DNA of 64,000 nucleotides from Bradyrhizobium sp. CCH5-F6 (GTDB lineage: Bacteria > Pseudomonadota > Alphaproteobacteria > Rhizobiales > Xanthobacteraceae), in the NCBI RefSeq assembly GCF_001556045.1, contig NZ_LSIC01000059.1:1-64000 (forward strand), written 5' to 3'. The notes beneath the pieces are model-generated. The model searched no databases. It was given only the letters and a program-made list of their open reading frames with translations, and was not told where the DNA came from. Below are positions 1 to 7,947 of the stretch, one piece after another (within the stretch, counting starts at the first letter, position 1; every line of letters begins with the position of its first letter). A program made the translations under genes and the position numbers.

Positions 1-345
1 CTTATGGCGCGCTCTCCCCGGGGAGCGATGCACTATTGCCCCCGTCGCCTTGCGGATGACCGATGCGCGGACCCGGTCGGGCCGCCACATCGCCGCAAGC
101 CTTGACGCACAGACCCCGGGCGTCAGGACCACACGCTTTTGCCGTACGCTGGAAACGCACCGGTCGTGTGCGCGCCGCGCAACCGCTCACGGGCCAAGCC
201 CGCCCTACGATCGCCCAGCGCGCCGATGCACTCCGCGCCCACCGCCACCCGGCCCGCGTATCGTGACGATCGCGAAACGCCCCTTAATCCTTGGGCCAGG
301 ATGACACGGATCTACGATATTTCCGAATTTCGGTCAAGCAGAATC
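1..345. repeat. Dispersed Bradyrhizobium-type repeat, no gene
   Basis: This stretch has several short overlapping reading frames on both strands but none with a ribosome binding site or protein-like composition. A minus-strand frame contains the string RPVRFQRTAKACGPDA, which I recall as a frequently mis-annotated translation of a dispersed repeat in Bradyrhizobium genomes. It continues to about 345, where the inverted copy A described next begins. The genus-specific recall is from memory and was not checked by a search. Confidence 0.5.
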
Positions 346-352
346 TGTGGAA

Positions 353-512
353 CGAGCTTCTTGACCTCGGTTGCCCGCGAGCGCAAGGCGTCGCATGGGC
401 ATAGTTCGCGAGCTGAGCGCACGCCTCGTCCTTCATTAAGCTCGGGCCCGAACCGCCGCAAGGCGTTCGACTTCGCCGCGCCAATACCTATATCCTGCGG
501 CAACCGATGTGA
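353..512 (-). repeat. Inverted repeat copy A (about 160 bp)
   Basis: Read on the minus strand, this segment matches 7546-7705 on the plus strand with only scattered substitutions and one indel. Both copies begin CACATCGGTTGCCGCAGGAT and end near GAAGCTCG. The two copies are therefore in inverted orientation about 7 kb apart and enclose the efflux, DUF1476 and LysR genes. No transposase or terminal target duplication is visible. The copies may be remnants of a dispersed element or of an old coding sequence, because one frame reads plausibly as a short helical peptide in copy B and is frameshifted in copy A. Confidence 0.7.
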
Positions 513-529
513 CGTAGCGGACAACTTCG

Positions 530-763
530 ATGGCCCGGAGACACACGACAGATCACGATGCGGACGACCTGCCCCGCTATTTCGTCTGGGTCCGCGGGCT
601 CGAAGGGCCCGAGCCGCAGAAATGGACGGCGATGGAGTTCGGTGTGGGCGATTGGAAGCGGCCGCTCGTGCTGGCCTATCTGGAATTGCCGGAGGACGAA
701 CGGCCTCTGTCGCTGTCGGCGCTGGCGCGCCGCTATCCGCCGCCGCGCGGTGAGGTTTCGTGA
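530..763 (+). CDS. Small hypothetical protein, 77 aa
   Basis: A short plus-strand frame encodes an acidic N-terminal half (RHTTDHDADDLPRYF) and ends LSALARRYPPPRGEVS. No domain or known function is recognised. There is no convincing Shine-Dalgarno sequence before the ATG. The composition is more protein-like than the competing frames, and a degenerate copy of its last codons recurs on the same strand at about 7730-7772, beside repeat copy B. It may be a real small gene or part of a dispersed element. Confidence 0.4.
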   Translation: MARRHTTDHDADDLPRYFVWVRGLEGPEPQKWTAMEFGVGDWKRPLVLAYLELPEDERPLSLSALARRYPPPRGEVS

Positions 764-962
764 ACCGGACCAGGATGTGTACTCATAGACGCCGGCTCCG
801 CGGGGCAAAGCGGAAGTCACCTGCTCGAGCTTGACCGGCTTGTGCCACCTTGCAGTCATCACGGACAACGCAAGAATCGGCTTCCGGGGATGCGCACGGC
901 CACTCGCATGGCTTTCGCAGAGCCCAAGGGGTGATTGCCGTGGTGGGCGTGTCACAAGCGCT

Positions 963-3900
963 TTACGGTGCAACCTCGCTGACAGCCCGCGGCGCCGATG
1001 TCGGGCGGGCCGCCTCCGGCGAGGGTGCATGTTCAGGCACAGTCAGCTCCGGCCTCGGCACATCCGCGAGAAGGGCGCGTTCGCTCGCGGGCAGGCCGAA
1101 CCGCTCATACAGCACGGGCAGCAGGAGAAGCGTGAGCGCGGTCGCCGTGACGAGACCGCCGATGACGACAATGGCGAGCGGCCGCTGGATCTCCGCACCC
1201 GGCCCGGTCGCAAACAGGAACGGCACGAGGCCAAGCGCCGCAATCGAGGCCGTGAGCATCACCGGCCTGAGACGGCGCCTGGCGCCTTCCATGACCGAGT
1301 CCCTGAACGGCAGTTCGCGCCGGGCTACGACTTCATTGATGTAGGAAATCAGGACGACGCCGTTGAGGACGGCGATGCCAATCAGAGCGATGAAGCCGAC
1401 CGATGCAGGAACGGACAGGAATTCGCCCGAAGCCCACAGAGCGACCACGCCGCCGATGGTGGCAAACGGCACGTTGCAGAACACCAGAACCGCCTGGCGC
1501 ACCGAATTGAACGTGAGGTAGAGCAGCAGGAAAATCATCGCGAGCGCAATCGGGACTACAAGCGCGAGCCGGGCCGAGGCACGCTGCTGATTTTCGAACT
1601 GGCCGCCCCAAACCAAGGTGTAGCCGCGCGGAATCTCGAGCTTGCCGGCAACGGCAGCCTTCGCTTCATCCACGAAGCCGACGAGGTCGCGTCCGCGCAC
1701 GTTGCTCAGGACGGTCGCGAAGCGCTGCCCATCCTCCCGGATCACCTGGATGGGACCATCCTCGACGCGAACGTCGGCGATCTGCGACAGCTCCACGGTT
1801 CCGCCTCCCGGCAGCACGATAGGCACGCGCGCGAGATCCGAGGCCGAGGCCCTTTGCCGTTCCTCACCGCGAACCACCAGCGGCGTGCGAACCTGCCCCT
1901 CCAGGACAATGCCGAGGTCCCGCCCATCGACCCACACGCGAAGCGCCTCCTGGACCTGTTCAGCGTTCAAGCCAAACCGTCCGGCCTTGGCGCGGTCCAC
2001 CGCGACGGTGAGATAGCGCATGCCGGCATTGCGAAGGGCGAAAACGTCGACCGCGCCGGGTATCTGCTGGATGACTCCGGCGATGTCGCGCGAGAGCCGG
2101 TTGAGCGTGCCTATATCGTCTCCCAACACCTTCACCACCACGTCGCCCCGGGCGCCTATGATCATCTCCTGAACGCGCATGTCGATCGGCTGGGTGAACG
2201 CGTAGGCAATGCCCGGGATCGAGTCGAGCACGCGCCTGAGTTCGCCCAGGAACCACTGCGTGTCGGCGCTCGGCCACTCGGACTTCGGTCGCAGTGACAT
2301 GAACATGTCGGTCTCGTTCAAACCGACCGGATCGATACCGAGCTCATCGGCGCCTGCCCGCGCCATGATGCCCTTGATCACCGGGATTTCCGCCATCAGC
2401 GCCCGCTGAATTCGCAAATCGGTCTGCGCGGCCTCTTCGACGGAAACCGTGGGAAACTTCCTGATGGTCACGACCGGCGTGCCCTCGTCCATGACGGGCA
2501 TGAAGGTGGCGCCGATCCGGGGAAAGACGGCCAAGACGGACACGATGCCCAGCGCAAGCCCGATCACGAGGACGAGCGGACGGCGCATGACATAGGCGAG
2601 CGCAGGATCATAAAATGCATGGAGCTTGCGAACGAGCCAGGGCTCCTTTGCGGAGCCCGAACGCAACAGGTAGGTCGCCAGGGTCGGGACCACCGTCAGC
2701 GACAGCAGCAAGGCCGCGCCAAGCGCGAACGCAATGGTCAAGGCCACCGGGCTGAACAGCCGCCCTTCAAGTCCCTGCAGCGACAACAGCGGCGTGAAGA
2801 CCATGACGATGATGGCGACGCCCGAAATCAGCGGCAAGGCGACTTCCCGCGTGGCCTCGAACGTCAGCTTGAGCCGCGTCCTCAGGTCGGGATTCTTCGC
2901 GTGCGCAAGGCGATGTTCGACGTTCTCGACGACCACCACGGCGCAGTCCACCAGAAGGCCGATGGCGATGGCGAGGCCGCCGAGCGACATGATGTTGGCG
3001 GACCAGCCGAACAGCCGCATGATGCCGAAGGTGATCAGCACGGCGAGCGGCAGAATGACGGAAACCACCAGTGCCGAACGAAGATTACCCAGAAATACGA
3101 GCAGCAGGATCACGACGAGCGCAATCGCCTCCAGCAGCACCTTCTGGACCGTCCAGACCGCCTGGCCGATCAGTTCGCTGCGGTCATAGAAAATTTCGAT
3201 GCGGGCCCCGTCCGGGAGCAACGGCTTGAGCTCCTCGAATTTCGCCTTGACGCCGTCCACCACGGTCCGGGCATTGGCGCCGCGCAGGCCCAGAACCATT
3301 CCCCAGACGGTCTCCTGATCGCCGTTCGCGGTCACCACGCCATTGCGGGGAAGCGAGCCGAACCGAACGTCTGCCACATCGCCGACCCTGACGACCGAGG
3401 ATGCGCGCGTCGAGATGATGATATTGCGAATATCATCGAGCGTCCGAATGCGGCCTTCCGTCCGAACGAGCAACGCCTCCTCGCCGTTTCGGATCCGCCC
3501 GGCGCCGTCATTTCGGTTGTTGGACCGGACGGCGTTCTCCAACAGTTCCGTCGTGATTCCACGCGCGGCCATCGCTGCGGCCGACGGCACGACCTCGAAG
3601 GTCCGCACGAAGCCGCCGAGCACATTGATGTCCGCGACACCAGGCAGGCCGCGCAAGGCGGGACGGATGGTCCAGTCCACCAGGTAGCGCTTCTCCTGCG
3701 GCGTCATCCCCTCGGACTCGATCGTGAACATCACCATTTCCGCCAGCGGCGTCACTATCGGCGCCAGTCCGCCATCCGCACCGGCGGGCAACTGGTCGCG
3801 CACATCCGACAGCCGCTCGTTGACTTGCGCACGCGCCCAGAAGATGTCGGTTCCATCCGCGAACTCGAACGTCAGCAGCGCAACCGAGTACCGGGTCGTG

Positions 3901-4151
3901 GATCGCATCTTGACCAGATTGGGAATTCCGCGCACGGCGAGTTCGATCGGCTGCGTGATCCGGCTCTCGAGCTCCTCGGGCGTCAGGCCCGGTGCTCTCA
4001 TCGAGACCAGAACCTGGGTCGGCGCCACGTCGGGAAACGCGTCGATTGACAGCTGTCGGTAAGCACTGGCGCCCCAGACGGCCAGCGCCAGCGCGCCAAG
4101 CACAACCAGGATGCGCTGCTTCAGCGCGCCGTTGATGAGTCCTGCCAACAT
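963..4151 (-). CDS. RND efflux pump inner-membrane subunit, CusA/CzcA type
   Basis: This 1062-residue protein is the proton-driven inner-membrane pump of a tripartite RND efflux complex and most resembles the heavy-metal-efflux (CusA/CzcA) branch. The N-terminus has the typical membrane start and the AFPDVAPTQV and ITQPIE motifs, and the TM4 region reads GLLVDCAVVVVENVEHRL, with the conserved acidic residue of the proton relay. Its length is normal for the family. I chose the ATG at 4151 because it lies four bases after the adaptor gene stop; a longer frame would overlap that gene. No outer-membrane channel gene is nearby, so a TolC-like protein encoded elsewhere must be used. The substrate is inferred to be a metal cation but cannot be specified. 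Confidence 0.9.
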   Translation of the reverse strand: MLAGLINGALKQRILVVLGALALAVWGASAYRQLSIDAFPDVAPTQVLVSMRAPGLTPEELESRITQPIELAVRGIPNLVKMRSTTRYSVALLTFEFADGTDIFWARAQVNERLSDVRDQLPAGADGGLAPIVTPLAEMVMFTIESEGMTPQEKRYLVDWTIRPALRGLPGVADINVLGGFVRTFEVVPSAAAMAARGITTELLENAVRSNNRNDGAGRIRNGEEALLVRTEGRIRTLDDIRNIIISTRASSVVRVGDVADVRFGSLPRNGVVTANGDQETVWGMVLGLRGANARTVVDGVKAKFEELKPLLPDGARIEIFYDRSELIGQAVWTVQKVLLEAIALVVILLLVFLGNLRSALVVSVILPLAVLITFGIMRLFGWSANIMSLGGLAIAIGLLVDCAVVVVENVEHRLAHAKNPDLRTRLKLTFEATREVALPLISGVAIIVMVFTPLLSLQGLEGRLFSPVALTIAFALGAALLLSLTVVPTLATYLLRSGSAKEPWLVRKLHAFYDPALAYVMRRPLVLVIGLALGIVSVLAVFPRIGATFMPVMDEGTPVVTIRKFPTVSVEEAAQTDLRIQRALMAEIPVIKGIMARAGADELGIDPVGLNETDMFMSLRPKSEWPSADTQWFLGELRRVLDSIPGIAYAFTQPIDMRVQEMIIGARGDVVVKVLGDDIGTLNRLSRDIAGVIQQIPGAVDVFALRNAGMRYLTVAVDRAKAGRFGLNAEQVQEALRVWVDGRDLGIVLEGQVRTPLVVRGEERQRASASDLARVPIVLPGGGTVELSQIADVRVEDGPIQVIREDGQRFATVLSNVRGRDLVGFVDEAKAAVAGKLEIPRGYTLVWGGQFENQQRASARLALVVPIALAMIFLLLYLTFNSVRQAVLVFCNVPFATIGGVVALWASGEFLSVPASVGFIALIGIAVLNGVVLISYINEVVARRELPFRDSVMEGARRRLRPVMLTASIAALGLVPFLFATGPGAEIQRPLAIVVIGGLVTATALTLLLLPVLYERFGLPASERALLADVPRPELTVPEHAPSPEAARPTSAPRAVSEVAP

Positions 4152-4155
4152 GGGG

Positions 4156-5397
4156 TCAGCCCTTGTCCGCCGCGGCGAGTTCGGACAACAGCGCAATCAC
4201 TCCCCGATCTGCGATCAGGTCGTCCGCGCTCAGATCGGCTCGGATTGAGGTGCGCGCCGGCGACTCGGCAAGGACCTGCACCGGCCGGGTCACGAAGCCC
4301 TCCCTGGTGCGGACGAAAACCCAGCTACGATCCCGATACCTGACGACGGCTGCAGCCGGGACCGACCATTGTGTACCCTGACCTTGATCCAGACGGACAG
4401 TGACGGTGGTCGCCAGGCCGGGACGCACTGTCCCGCCGTTGGTGTCGATCTCCGCAACGGCGATCGCTGATTGCGTCTGCGAATCGACGGTGCGCCCGAG
4501 CCGGATAAGACGGCCGCGTGCGCCATAGGCCGGGAGCACGACGGAGGCGCCCGTCTTGAGCGCCGACAGGCGTGACGCCGGCACTTGAATATTGATCCAC
4601 AGAGGATTGAGGCTTGCGATGGTGTAGAGCGGAGCTGCGGCATCGACGCGTTCACCCGGCGAAACATGCCGCTTCACGATGATCCCGCTCACCGGCGCAT
4701 GAACGGTGACCACCGGAAAGATCTTTCGCGTGTTCTGCAGAGCCTCGATGTCGGCAGCCGAAAGCTCCATCAGCGCCAGTATCTGGCGCCGCTCGTCAAG
4801 ATGCGCTTTGGCGTTGATCGCGGAGGTCTCCGCGGTCCGCAGTTCGCGTTCAGGAGCGGCGCGTCCCTCGAACAGCTGCTGCATTCGTCGCAACCGGTCG
4901 GCAGCCAAAGCTTCATCAGCGAGAGCGGCCAGAAATTGCCGCTGAGCCTCCACGATTTCCATCGAGCGCAGCTGCGCAACGGGCTCGCCGGCATTGACGG
5001 GCTCGTCCGCGGCCACGAGCATGGATTCGACCAGGCCGTTCGCCGGCGCAGCGACGATGCGCATCTGCTGTGGCGGAATGACGACGGTGCCCGGAAAGGA
5101 CAACTCGATCTCCGGCTGCTCCTTGTCCGGATGAACAGTGGTGATCCCGGCGAACCTGATCTCCCGTTCGTCCATGGAGATCGGCACATCACCCTCCGCC
5201 GCCACCGACTGGGCATGAGGCAGCACGTTCAGCGCGAGCACCAGGACAGCGAGCGCCGGGCGCAGGAGCGAATGCCTTTTCCTGGATATCGCCATATGGC
5301 TGCTGTGATCTGACGCACCCGCTGCTTCAGGCGATCGCCTCGACCGAGCGAGGACAAACGCGATGCGACTGCGGAATCGTTCGACGAACCAGTTCAT
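4156..5397 (-). CDS. RND efflux periplasmic adaptor (membrane fusion) protein
   Basis: This is a HlyD/CusB-type adaptor linking the inner-membrane pump to an outer-membrane channel. It shows a hydrophobic export segment (LLRPALAVLVLALNV), a barrel/lipoyl region beginning near PGTVVIPPQQ, a helical hairpin rich in Glu, Arg and Ala, and a second lipoyl half (VHAPVSGIIVKRHVSPGERV). The gene is followed after four bases by the pump gene, so the two are co-transcribed. The ATG at 5397 has a GAAGGAAG element just upstream. The ATG at 5295 would place the signal sequence exactly at the N-terminus and is a reasonable alternative. No histidine-rich metal-binding N-terminus is seen. Confidence 0.88.
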   Translation of the reverse strand: MNWFVERFRSRIAFVLARSRRSPEAAGASDHSSHMAISRKRHSLLRPALAVLVLALNVLPHAQSVAAEGDVPISMDEREIRFAGITTVHPDKEQPEIELSFPGTVVIPPQQMRIVAAPANGLVESMLVAADEPVNAGEPVAQLRSMEIVEAQRQFLAALADEALAADRLRRMQQLFEGRAAPERELRTAETSAINAKAHLDERRQILALMELSAADIEALQNTRKIFPVVTVHAPVSGIIVKRHVSPGERVDAAAPLYTIASLNPLWINIQVPASRLSALKTGASVVLPAYGARGRLIRLGRTVDSQTQSAIAVAEIDTNGGTVRPGLATTVTVRLDQGQGTQWSVPAAAVVRYRDRSWVFVRTREGFVTRPVQVLAESPARTSIRADLSADDLIADRGVIALLSELAAADKG

Positions 5398-5677
5398 GAC
5401 TTCCTTCGGAGCTGAATCAACGTGTGACGCGGAGTGAGGACGTACCGCGCGTACGCAGCTGAGATGGGATCCCTCCATGCACCTTCGCAACAGCCGAATC
5501 CCCTCATTGGGATTTCAAATGAGGTGCATTGAAGCTCCTGATGCTGAGAGCGGTTGCCGGCGGCGTCGTTGGATGAGCCGCTGACGGGGCACCCCTCGCG
5601 CTCAAGGGTCGAGCTTCCCGGTCCGCAATTCGCACAGCTGAAGTGGTAGCAGTGGCAATCGGGAGTACGGCTCGCGT

Positions 5678-5941
5678 TCAATCGCCGGATTCTTCCTTCG
5701 GACACGCACGGATATTGGAACGAGCGAGCTTGGCGTCGTCGAGCGATTTGTAAGGGCCGGCGCCGAACCAGATCACGGCTCGATCGATGATCGGATTGAC
5801 GGTCACGATCTCGCATTGCTTGGTCGCATGATTGCCCACGACCCAGAACCCGGGATAATCGGGCCAGCGCGCGAACGACGCCGTGATGTTGGCGCAGGTC
5901 GCAGCAGCCAACGCCAGAGATATTACAGCCAGCGACTTCAT
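5678..5941 (-). CDS. Small secreted hypothetical protein, 87 aa
   Basis: The ATG at 5941 follows a GGAGAAG ribosome binding site and opens a Sec-type signal peptide (MKSLAVISLALAAATC). The short mature part contains FWVVGNHATKQCEIVTVNP and ends SNIRACPKEESGD, with two cysteines that could pair in the periplasm. I recall similar small exported proteins with a VVGN...KCEIVT core as numerous in Bradyrhizobium, but no function is known to me. It sits downstream of the LysR and DUF1476 genes on the same strand, and about 280 bases separate it from the adaptor gene. Confidence 0.7.
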   Translation of the reverse strand: MKSLAVISLALAAATCANITASFARWPDYPGFWVVGNHATKQCEIVTVNPIIDRAVIWFGAGPYKSLDDAKLARSNIRACPKEESGD

Positions 5942-6063
5942 GGTGCTTCTCCATTCGGACAAGTCGGGTCGAACGATCGGAAACGGCTGCAGCCGATGTC
6001 GAAAGGCCCGTAGCAGCCAGCCGCTCGCAGGCCGACGTCGTCCGGCATCGGCCCGCAAGGCAG

Positions 6064-6360
6064 CTAAAGACTGGCTCGCATCGCCATCTCGCGCAGACGG
6101 TTGCGCAATTGCCGTTCGCTCATCGGCTTCCCGCAGGAAACGAGGTCGGCGGCAACTTTCGCAACCACGTCGTCATGGCCCGGGCTTTGGTGGTCGGCCA
6201 GATGCACCGCGAGAGCGTAAGCCTCGAGCGCCTCATCTTTCAGTCCGGCATGCCGGCCGGCCCATAACCCGAACAGCACGTTTCTGCGCGCGATCTCGCC
6301 GTCTCGCGTGTCGTCGTCGATCCGTTCCAAGCCGTTGTTCACGTTCAAATCCAGTTTCAT
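6064..6360 (-). CDS. DUF1476 protein, F1-ATPase zeta inhibitor-like paralog
   Basis: The core ARRNVLFGLWAGRHAGLKD followed by HDDVVAKVAADL is the signature of DUF1476, the alphaproteobacterial F1-ATPase inhibitor subunit zeta. The protein is 98 residues, close to the family length. The N-terminus here reads MKLDLNVNNGLERIDDD rather than the FDDREKAFEAKFA-like inhibitory segment of canonical zeta. It may therefore fold like zeta without inhibiting F1, or bind another partner. The ATG at 6360 was chosen because translation upstream of it is unlike the family. It lies among accessory genes rather than with atp genes. Confidence 0.75.
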   Translation of the reverse strand: MKLDLNVNNGLERIDDDTRDGEIARRNVLFGLWAGRHAGLKDEALEAYALAVHLADHQSPGHDDVVAKVAADLVSCGKPMSERQLRNRLREMAMRASL

Positions 6361-6593
6361 GAGAGCCGGATCCTTGGCCACCGTCTTCGCTCCAGTTGAT
6401 CTCCAACCTCGATATGGGCGCGGCCGGTCAAACGCCAATTGGAATGCTCAATGCAGTCGATTTGAGAGCTTGATGGGTCGGCCGCGTCGGCGCGGTGACC
6501 GAGCCGCCGATTTCGCCGGCCTGCTGGACTTCGAATGGCGGGCCCGGAAGGCGGCCGCAGCGCCGCTCCTGCGTTCACGTGCCCGCAGGGGTG

Positions 6594-7475
6594 TCACTCC
6601 GGCGATTGCGGCCGCCGGTATTCAAGCGAGTGAGTGATATGCTCGGCCAGCATTTCTGCCGCACGCGACAATTTGCCCGGAGAGCGGTAAAGGGCTATCT
6701 CGGAATCGGGAAGTTGCGGGAGCTGTTGCTCGGCGCCGACAATCTTCAGGCCAGGCGGCACCATGTCCTTTGACAGTATTGTGATACCCAAGCCGGCACG
6801 AACGGCGGCCTGCAAGCCCTCACTGCTGACACTCGTGTAGACGATACGCCAGTCGCGTCCCTGCGCCTGCAGACTTGCCAATGCTCTCTTGCGGTAGACA
6901 TCGGGGGCCGGAGCCAACGCCAGCGGAATCGGACTTCCGGTTTCGAAGACAAACTGAGGCGAGCAAACCCAGACGAGAACATCGCGCCAGACCGGCACTC
7001 CCCCCAAGGGGGCCTGCGGCTCGCGCTTGATCAGAACGAGATCGTACTCCCCTTTGGAAAATCCCTCGAGAAGGCTGAAACTGAAATTGCAGTTCACGTC
7101 GAGCGTGACGCGCGGATGGGCCCTCGCAAAGCGCGCCAGAATGTCCGGCAGGTAGACGGTCGCGAAATCCTCCGTGGTGCCGAGACGGATGGTGCCTTCA
7201 ATATCAGGTTCCATGAAGCGGGCTCGGGCTTCATCCGCGATATGCAGGAGCTGCCGGGCATAGGCCAACAGAACCTCACCATCCGCGGTCAGCAGAACAT
7301 CGCGTCCGCTGCGCTCAAACAGCGGTCTTTTCAGGTTGTCCTCGAGCTTCTTGATTTGCAGGCTGACCGTCGACTGGGTCCGGCCAATACGCTCCCCGGC
7401 TCTCGTGAAGCCGTTGTTGTCGACCACCGCCACGAAGGTGCGCAACAAGTCGAAATCAAAGGGTGGCGTATTCAC
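6594..7475 (-). CDS. LysR-family transcriptional regulator
   Basis: A 293-residue LysR-type regulator. The N-terminal winged helix is clear (LRTFVAVVDNNGFTRAG, then IGRTQSTVSLQIKKLE at about 33-48) and is followed by a two-lobed effector domain beginning near GTIRLGTTEDFATVYLP. The length is typical. It is the first gene of the minus-strand accessory block and could control the DUF1476, small secreted and efflux genes downstream, but no binding site is proven. The 472 bases upstream hold repeat copy B and a gene remnant, so its promoter must lie within about 70 bases or inside the repeat. Confidence 0.9.
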   Translation of the reverse strand: MNTPPFDFDLLRTFVAVVDNNGFTRAGERIGRTQSTVSLQIKKLEDNLKRPLFERSGRDVLLTADGEVLLAYARQLLHIADEARARFMEPDIEGTIRLGTTEDFATVYLPDILARFARAHPRVTLDVNCNFSFSLLEGFSKGEYDLVLIKREPQAPLGGVPVWRDVLVWVCSPQFVFETGSPIPLALAPAPDVYRKRALASLQAQGRDWRIVYTSVSSEGLQAAVRAGLGITILSKDMVPPGLKIVGAEQQLPQLPDSEIALYRSPGKLSRAAEMLAEHITHSLEYRRPQSPE

Positions 7476-7545
7476 GATGCCCGCTTCCTGTCAAACATCT
7501 GTCCGAGCGAATAGCAATGAACCGAACCGGGCTGGTCCGCTGCAG

Positions 7546-7705
7546 CACATCGGTTGCCGCAGGATATAGGTATTGGCGTGGCGAAGTCGAACGCCTCGCG
7601 GCGGTTCGGGCCCAAGCCTAACCAAGGACGAGGCGTGCGCTCAGCTCGCGAACAATGCCGATGCGACGCCCTGCGCTCGTGGGGCAGCCGAGGTCGAGAA
7701 GCTCG
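7546..7705 (+). repeat. Inverted repeat copy B (about 160 bp)
   Basis: This is the plus-strand partner of copy A at 353-512. It lies in the 472-base gap between the LysR gene and the DUF2235 gene. The first 40 or so bases are identical to copy A apart from a single substitution; later parts differ at scattered positions, and copy B has one extra G near 7681. Immediately downstream is a remnant resembling the end of the 77-residue gene at 530-763. Confidence 0.7.
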
Positions 7706-7708
7706 CTC

Positions 7709-7772
7709 GATGAGTTCGGCGCGGGCGATTCTGGCGCGGCGCTATTCGCCGCCGCGCGTCGATCTTTCGTGA
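7709..7772 (+). pseudogene. Remnant of the 3' end of the 77-aa gene family
   Basis: The frame ends AILARRYSPPRVDLS and a TGA, closely matching the ALARRYPPPRGEVS end of the gene at 530-763 at both protein and DNA level. There is no start codon or 5' half beside it; instead it abuts repeat copy B. This looks like a truncated copy left by rearrangement. From 7773 to 7947 I see nothing recognisable apart from the ribosome binding site of the next gene. Confidence 0.5.
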
Positions 7773-7947
7773 GCCCTGTTGGCGTCAGCACGCCGCCCGG
7801 ATGAGATCGGCAGGATCCCGCTTGCTACCTCAACGGGACTGTGTGCAGAATGCACCCGCACTTTCACGACGCAACCACTGATAGAATCCGGGAAGTGCTG
7901 CCCGGTTCGGGCCTGCCGCTTTCCCGGCTGAAATGCCGGAGGGGCCC

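Noticed and set aside
831..2297. Long plus-strand open frame opposite the RND pump gene
   Set aside because: It mirrors the codon structure of the real minus-strand gene, is rich in Arg, His, Asp and Gly, and has no ribosome site; the same applies to the open frame at 2619-4049.
5394..5954. 186-codon minus-strand frame overlapping the small secreted protein gene
   Set aside because: It overlaps the secreted-protein gene, which has a signal peptide and ribosome site, and has no protein-like features of its own.
353..7705. Composite transposon flanked by insertion sequences
   Set aside because: The flanking 160-bp copies encode no transposase, have no matching terminal repeats of their own, and no target-site duplication was seen.
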